Source: Actinomycetes bacterium (GTDB lineage: Bacteria; Actinomycetota; Actinomycetes; Mycobacteriales; Pseudonocardiaceae). From it: a stretch of DNA of 49,067 bases. The stretch lies in NCBI GenBank assembly GCA_021793175.1, contig JAJYTH010000013.1, positions 1 through 49,067 of the forward strand, written 5' to 3'. Shown piece by piece: positions 46,031-49,067 of this stretch. The number at the start of each line of letters is the position of its first letter. The stretch's first letter is position 1. The translations under genes were made by a program, and so were the position numbers. Under the pieces are notes generated by a model. The model was not told where the DNA came from and did no database searches. It saw nothing but the letters and a program-made list of their open reading frames with translations.

Positions 46031-46672
46031 TCAGGTCAGGTGGCGGGTGAACCACGTCGCCGCGAGGTCGGCGACCCGTTCGAGCGCGCCGGGCTCTTCG
46101 AACAGGTGGGTCGCGTTCGGCACGACCGCCAGTTCCACAGGCCCGAGCATGCGCTGGGCGGCCTGCTCGTTGAGACAAAGTACCTGCGTGTCCTCCCCGC
46201 CCACGACCAGCAGAGTCGGGCACTCCACCCCGGCCAACGCGGCACCGGCGAGATCCGGACGGCCGCCCCGGGAGACGACCGCCCGCACGGCTTCGGGCCT
46301 GCGTGCCGCCGCCACGAAGGCTGCCGCCGCTCCGGTGCTCGCGCCGAAGAGCCCGATCGCCAGGTCCCGGGTGGTGACGTCCTCGCGTAGCTGATCCACG
46401 GCTGTGACGAGCCGGTCGGAGAGCAGATCGATGTCGAACCGCAGCCGGCCGGTCACCGCGTCGTAGCGCCCTTCGTCGGCGGTGAGGAGATCGAACAACA
46501 ATGTCGCAAGACGCTGATCCTGAAGACTGCGGGCCACCGCCACGTTGCGTGGACTGTTCCGGGAACTGCCGGAACCGTGCGCGAACGCCACCACACCGAG
46601 CGTGTCCGCGGGAACGGTGAGGTCGCCCGACAGCGCTGTCGAACCCGTCGCGACGCCGAACGGGACGGTCAT
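46031..46672 (-). CDS. Alpha/beta hydrolase (dienelactone hydrolase-like)
   Basis: The 213-residue protein has FAHGSGSSR near residue 30 (oxyanion region), the nucleophile elbow GASTG (about 111-115), and later acid and His residues (VGGEDTQVL, NATHLF). It typically accompanies a phosphoribosyltransferase gene, as here, with a 4-bp start-stop overlap. The substrate is unknown. Confidence 0.9.
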   Translation of the reverse strand: MTVPFGVATGSTALSGDLTVPADTLGVVAFAHGSGSSRNSPRNVAVARSLQDQRLATLLFDLLTADEGRYDAVTGRLRFDIDLLSDRLVTAVDQLREDVTTRDLAIGLFGASTGAAAAFVAAARRPEAVRAVVSRGGRPDLAGAALAGVECPTLLVVGGEDTQVLCLNEQAAQRMLGPVELAVVPNATHLFEEPGALERVADLAATWFTRHLT

Positions 46673-47340
46673 GGCTGGACTCCCGAGTACCGGTCGAGTA
46701 ACGCCACCACCTCATCGTCGTCGATCTGCGAGAAATCGGCGTACCACTGTCCGACGGCTTGGAAGTGCGGCGGTTCGGACACGCAGAGCACCGCGTCCGC
46801 CTCGTTCCGCAGAGCGGCGGCCGCCGGTGGTGCGCACACGGGGACGGCGAACGTGAGCGTGCGGGGCCCGCTCTCGCGCAGGGAACGCAACGCCGCCGTA
46901 GCCGTCACGCCGGTGGCGAGCCCGTCGTCGACCACGATCACGTCCCGCCCTTCGAGACGTTCGGGGTCGCGACCGCTCTGGTAGACGCCGAGTCGGCGCA
47001 GCGCTTCCTCACGCTCTCGTGCGCTCGTCGAGGCCAGGTCGTCTCGGGTCAGGCCGAGCAGTCTGAGACTGCGCTCGTCCAACACGACGGGGCCGTACGG
47101 GGTGACAGCGCCGACGCCGAATTCGGGGCGCCCAGGAGCCCCGATCTTGCGGGCGACCGCGACACCCAGGGGAGCGTGTAGGGCGGACGCGACCTCCACG
47201 GCCACGGGAACGCCGCCCCGAGCCAGCCCGAGCACCACCGGGTCGACCCAGTCCATCTCCTTGAGCATCTCGGCCAACGCTCGCCCGGCGTCGCTGCGGT
47301 CGGCGTAGAACCGTTCCGTGATCGCTGTCTTGCGGGTCAT
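46669..47340 (-). CDS. Phosphoribosyltransferase family protein
   Basis: The 223-residue type I PRTase-fold protein has the PRPP-binding motif VIVVDDGLATGVT (about 139-151), GLARGGVPVA and a VARKIGAPG loop. The base or acceptor is unknown. ATG 47340 gives a family-like start; a longer frame to 47487 would run into the next gene region and adds unlike residues. It overlaps the hydrolase start (ATGA). Confidence 0.9.
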   Translation of the reverse strand: MTRKTAITERFYADRSDAGRALAEMLKEMDWVDPVVLGLARGGVPVAVEVASALHAPLGVAVARKIGAPGRPEFGVGAVTPYGPVVLDERSLRLLGLTRDDLASTSAREREEALRRLGVYQSGRDPERLEGRDVIVVDDGLATGVTATAALRSLRESGPRTLTFAVPVCAPPAAAALRNEADAVLCVSEPPHFQAVGQWYADFSQIDDDEVVALLDRYSGVQP

Positions 47341-47353
47341 CGGATTCACCGCC

Positions 47354-47647
47354 TCAGCCCGGTTCGCCTCGCCGTTTACGGTGGATGACCCATCCCAGGT
47401 CCACCGCGCTACCTGCCGCCACGATGGCGAGGAAAACGGTGCCCCACCACATGTCAAACCAGGCGAATAGGATCGCTCCGCCCACACACAACACCACGGC
47501 CAGGCTCGCCAGCACGATGCGTAGTGTCAGTGCGCTGTAGGCGGGTGCGGCCCCGCCGAAACCTCCGGTGGGGTCGTGGTAGTCGGGCAGACCACGTTCG
47601 TAGTCCTCGCGGGTGCGTGGACGTTGGTGTCGTGCTCGTGCCTGCAT
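47354..47647 (-). CDS. Small two-TM membrane protein (DUF6343-like)
   Basis: The 97-residue protein has a charged N-terminus (RHQRPRTREDYERG), two TM helices (about 42-62 and 63-84) and a basic tail HRKRRG. The arrangement LTLRIVLA...VDLGWVIHRKRR resembles DUF6343 proteins of streptomycetes. The function is unknown. It lies between the PRTase gene and the ptsH terminator. Confidence 0.65.
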   Translation of the reverse strand: MQARARHQRPRTREDYERGLPDYHDPTGGFGGAAPAYSALTLRIVLASLAVVLCVGGAILFAWFDMWWGTVFLAIVAAGSAVDLGWVIHRKRRGEPG

Positions 47648-47683
47648 GCCCGGCGGGTACCCCGTTGGGGCGAAACGCACACG

Positions 47684-47713
47684 GCCCGGTCCATATCGAG
47701 GGACCGGGCCGCG
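47684..47713 (-). terminator. Terminator hairpin after ptsH
   Basis: CGGCCCGGTCC and GGACCGGGCCG form a perfect 11-bp stem with an 8-base loop, 17 bases past the ptsH stop. There is no U tract, as usual in this genome. Confidence 0.75.
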
Positions 47714-47730
47714 GGTGATCGATGTCCCGA

Positions 47731-47997
47731 CTACTCGTCGAGGTCCTTGATGATCAGCTCGGCGACCGCTTCCACGGCCGCCTGCGCGCCCTCGCCTTCG
47801 GCGGCGATCACCACGGTGTCACCGTGTTTCGCGCCGAGGGTCATCAGGTTGAGCACGCTGGATGCCTGCACGGGCGTGCCGCCGTCCTTGGCGATGGTCA
47901 CCGGCACGGACTGGGCGGCGGCGGTCTTGGCGACCAGCGCGGCCGGTCGGGCGTGCAGGCCGACCTTGCTCGCCACCGTCACTGTGCGTTCGGCCAT
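47731..47997 (-). CDS. ptsH: Phosphocarrier protein HPr
   Basis: The 88-residue protein carries the PTS phosphoryl-acceptor His15 in SKVGLHARPAA, and Ser46/Ser47 in ASSVLNL at the regulatory serine position. It passes phosphate from EI to EIIA domains. ATG 47997 lies 4 bases after the EIIC stop with AAGGGA upstream, so the two are one transcript. A longer frame upstream only reads into the EIIC coding end. Confidence 0.96.
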   Translation of the reverse strand: MAERTVTVASKVGLHARPAALVAKTAAAQSVPVTIAKDGGTPVQASSVLNLMTLGAKHGDTVVIAAEGEGAQAAVEAVAELIIKDLDE

Positions 47998-48001
47998 GTC
48001 G

Positions 48002-49067
48002 TCATCCCTTCTGCGTCGGGTTGTCGTTCGTTGCGGAGGAGTCGGAACCACGGGTGGCCGCCTCGTCGGAGACGGTGGGGGATTCGGCGGTCTCGGCGCT
48101 GCTTTCGTCCTCCTCGCGGCCGGGCGTGCGGAGGTTCCACTTGGTGATCACCCAGCGGAACAGCAGGTAGTAGATCGCCGCGTAGACCAGGCCGATCGGG
48201 ATGAGCAGCCATGCCTGACTGGCCGCAGGTGCCCCGGCGTTGAGCAGGAAGTCGATCCCGCCCGCCGAGAACATGAACCCGAGGTGGATGTCCAGCGCGT
48301 TCACGAGCGCGAGCGAGATACCGGTGAGCACCGCGTGAAGGAAATAGAGCGGGAACGCGACGTACATGAACGCGAACTCGATCGGCTCGGTGATACCGGT
48401 GAGGAACGCCGTGAGCGCGGCCGAGATCATGATGCCGCCGACGACCTTCTTCTGACTCGGGCGGGCGGTCTGCCAGATCGCCAGCGCCGCGGCGGGCAGG
48501 GCGAACATGAAGATCGGGAAGAACCCGGTCATGAAGGCGCCGGCTTCGGGGTCGCCCTCGAGGAAGAAGTTGTTGATGTCGCCACCGTCGAGCACGAACC
48601 ACACGGGCACGTTGAGCAGTTGGTGCAGGCCGATGGGGATGAGCAGCCGGTTCAGCACGCCGTAGACGCCGCCGCCGATCACGGCGTCGCTGGTGACGAG
48701 CTCACCGAGGCTGTGGATGCCCGCGTCGATGACGGGGAAGATCAGGCCGAACACCACGCCCAGCAGCACGAGCACCAACGAGTTGACGATGGGCACGAAC
48801 CGTCGGCCGCCGAAGAACGCCAGGTAGGGCGGTAGTTTCGTCCGGTAGAAGCGTTGCCACATCACGGCGGTCACCAGGCCCACCACCACACCGGAGAGCA
48901 CACTGTAGGGCCATTTGATCGGCGCGAGGTACCAGCCTTCCTCGAACCCTTCCATCTCGTCGATGGGCGCGAAGACCTGGACGACCTTGTTGAACACGAC
49001 GAAGCCGACCACGGCGGCCACGCCGGTGGAGCCGTCCCCCTTGCGCGCGAAACCGACCGCGATGCCG
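48002..49067 (-). CDS. PTS EIIC component, glucose/N-acetylglucosamine type (5' end outside window)
   Basis: The last 355 residues of a PTS permease are present; the 5' end is beyond 49067. About eight TM helices, the GLHQLLNVP segment, ITEPIEFAFMYVAFPLY and a C-terminal Ser/Glu/Asp-rich tail with no EIIB domain are seen. In this family EIIB is often a separate gene in actinobacteria. Glucose or N-acetylglucosamine is the likely substrate class, not proven by sequence alone. Confidence 0.92.
   Translation of the reverse strand, partial: GIAVGFARKGDGSTGVAAVVGFVVFNKVVQVFAPIDEMEGFEEGWYLAPIKWPYSVLSGVVVGLVTAVMWQRFYRTKLPPYLAFFGGRRFVPIVNSLVLVLLGVVFGLIFPVIDAGIHSLGELVTSDAVIGGGVYGVLNRLLIPIGLHQLLNVPVWFVLDGGDINNFFLEGDPEAGAFMTGFFPIFMFALPAAALAIWQTARPSQKKVVGGIMISAALTAFLTGITEPIEFAFMYVAFPLYFLHAVLTGISLALVNALDIHLGFMFSAGGIDFLLNAGAPAASQAWLLIPIGLVYAAIYYLLFRWVITKWNLRTPGREEDESSAETAESPTVSDEAATRGSDSSATNDNPTQKG

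Noticed and set aside
45849-46715. Longer minus-strand frame reading through the 21-bp repeats (VSAACV repeats)
   Set aside because: It is out of frame with the alpha/beta hydrolase gene and stays open only because the repeat unit is a multiple of 3.

Overview
The window is a high-GC chromosomal segment from an actinomycete. GTG starts, Ala/Arg/Val/Asp-rich proteins, an SsgA-family sporulation protein and a phosphatidylinositol-mannoside (PIM) operon place it in the mycolata/Pseudonocardiaceae group. A Saccharomonospora-like Pseudonocardiaceae genome is my best guess, which is inference and not a database result. Gene order follows the Mycobacterium tuberculosis block from thrS (Rv2614c) down to aroE (Rv2552c), with lineage-specific insertions. 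I see no insertion sequences, phage genes, CRISPR arrays or replication origin; this is ordinary core chromosome with small accessory cassettes.

Region 1 (1-8.7 kb): an SsgA-like gene on the minus strand, tRNA-Val(CAC) with a terminator, then thrS and a HIT-family Ap4A-type hydrolase. A divergent yceI/marR pair with two matching operators interrupts the block before the tightly overlapping PIM operon pgsA-patA-pimA and a LemA-like membrane protein. Region 2 (8.7-13.3 kb): pdxS, without the pdxT that normally lies nearby, an XRE-cupin regulator divergent from azlCD (branched-chain amino acid export), yebC and a DUF4262 gene.

Region 3 (13.5-22.6 kb): ruvCAB behind a LexA-type box, then yajC, secD, secF, apt and the bifunctional (p)ppGpp synthetase/hydrolase. 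Region 4 (22.6-31.2 kb): an enoyl-CoA hydratase, an aminotransferase IV, a membrane-anchored cyclophilin, a metallo-beta-lactamase-fold hydrolase, a small membrane protein, a YibE/F-type membrane protein with a histidine repeat, and an orphan ThDP enzyme followed by an IclR regulator.

Region 5 (31.3-42.7 kb): aspS, an APH-fold protein, rarA, two small membrane-protein genes, then alaS-ruvX-mltG-aroE with 4-8 bp overlaps. MltG carries an unusual Asp/Tyr repeat. Region 6 (42.8-49 kb): a secreted endonuclease/exonuclease/phosphatase protein, a D-2-hydroxyacid dehydrogenase, then a minus-strand run: serine hydrolase, alpha/beta hydrolase, phosphoribosyltransferase, small membrane protein, ptsH (HPr) and a PTS EIIC gene cut by the window end.

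The least expected signals are regulatory: the paired MarR operators inside the PIM locus, a LexA box at ruvC, an inverted-repeat cluster before the ThDP enzyme, stacked hairpins between yajC and secD, and at least seven genes whose -10 hexamer sits 6-8 nt before the start codon, suggesting leaderless mRNAs. No wholly new multi-gene system is evident.
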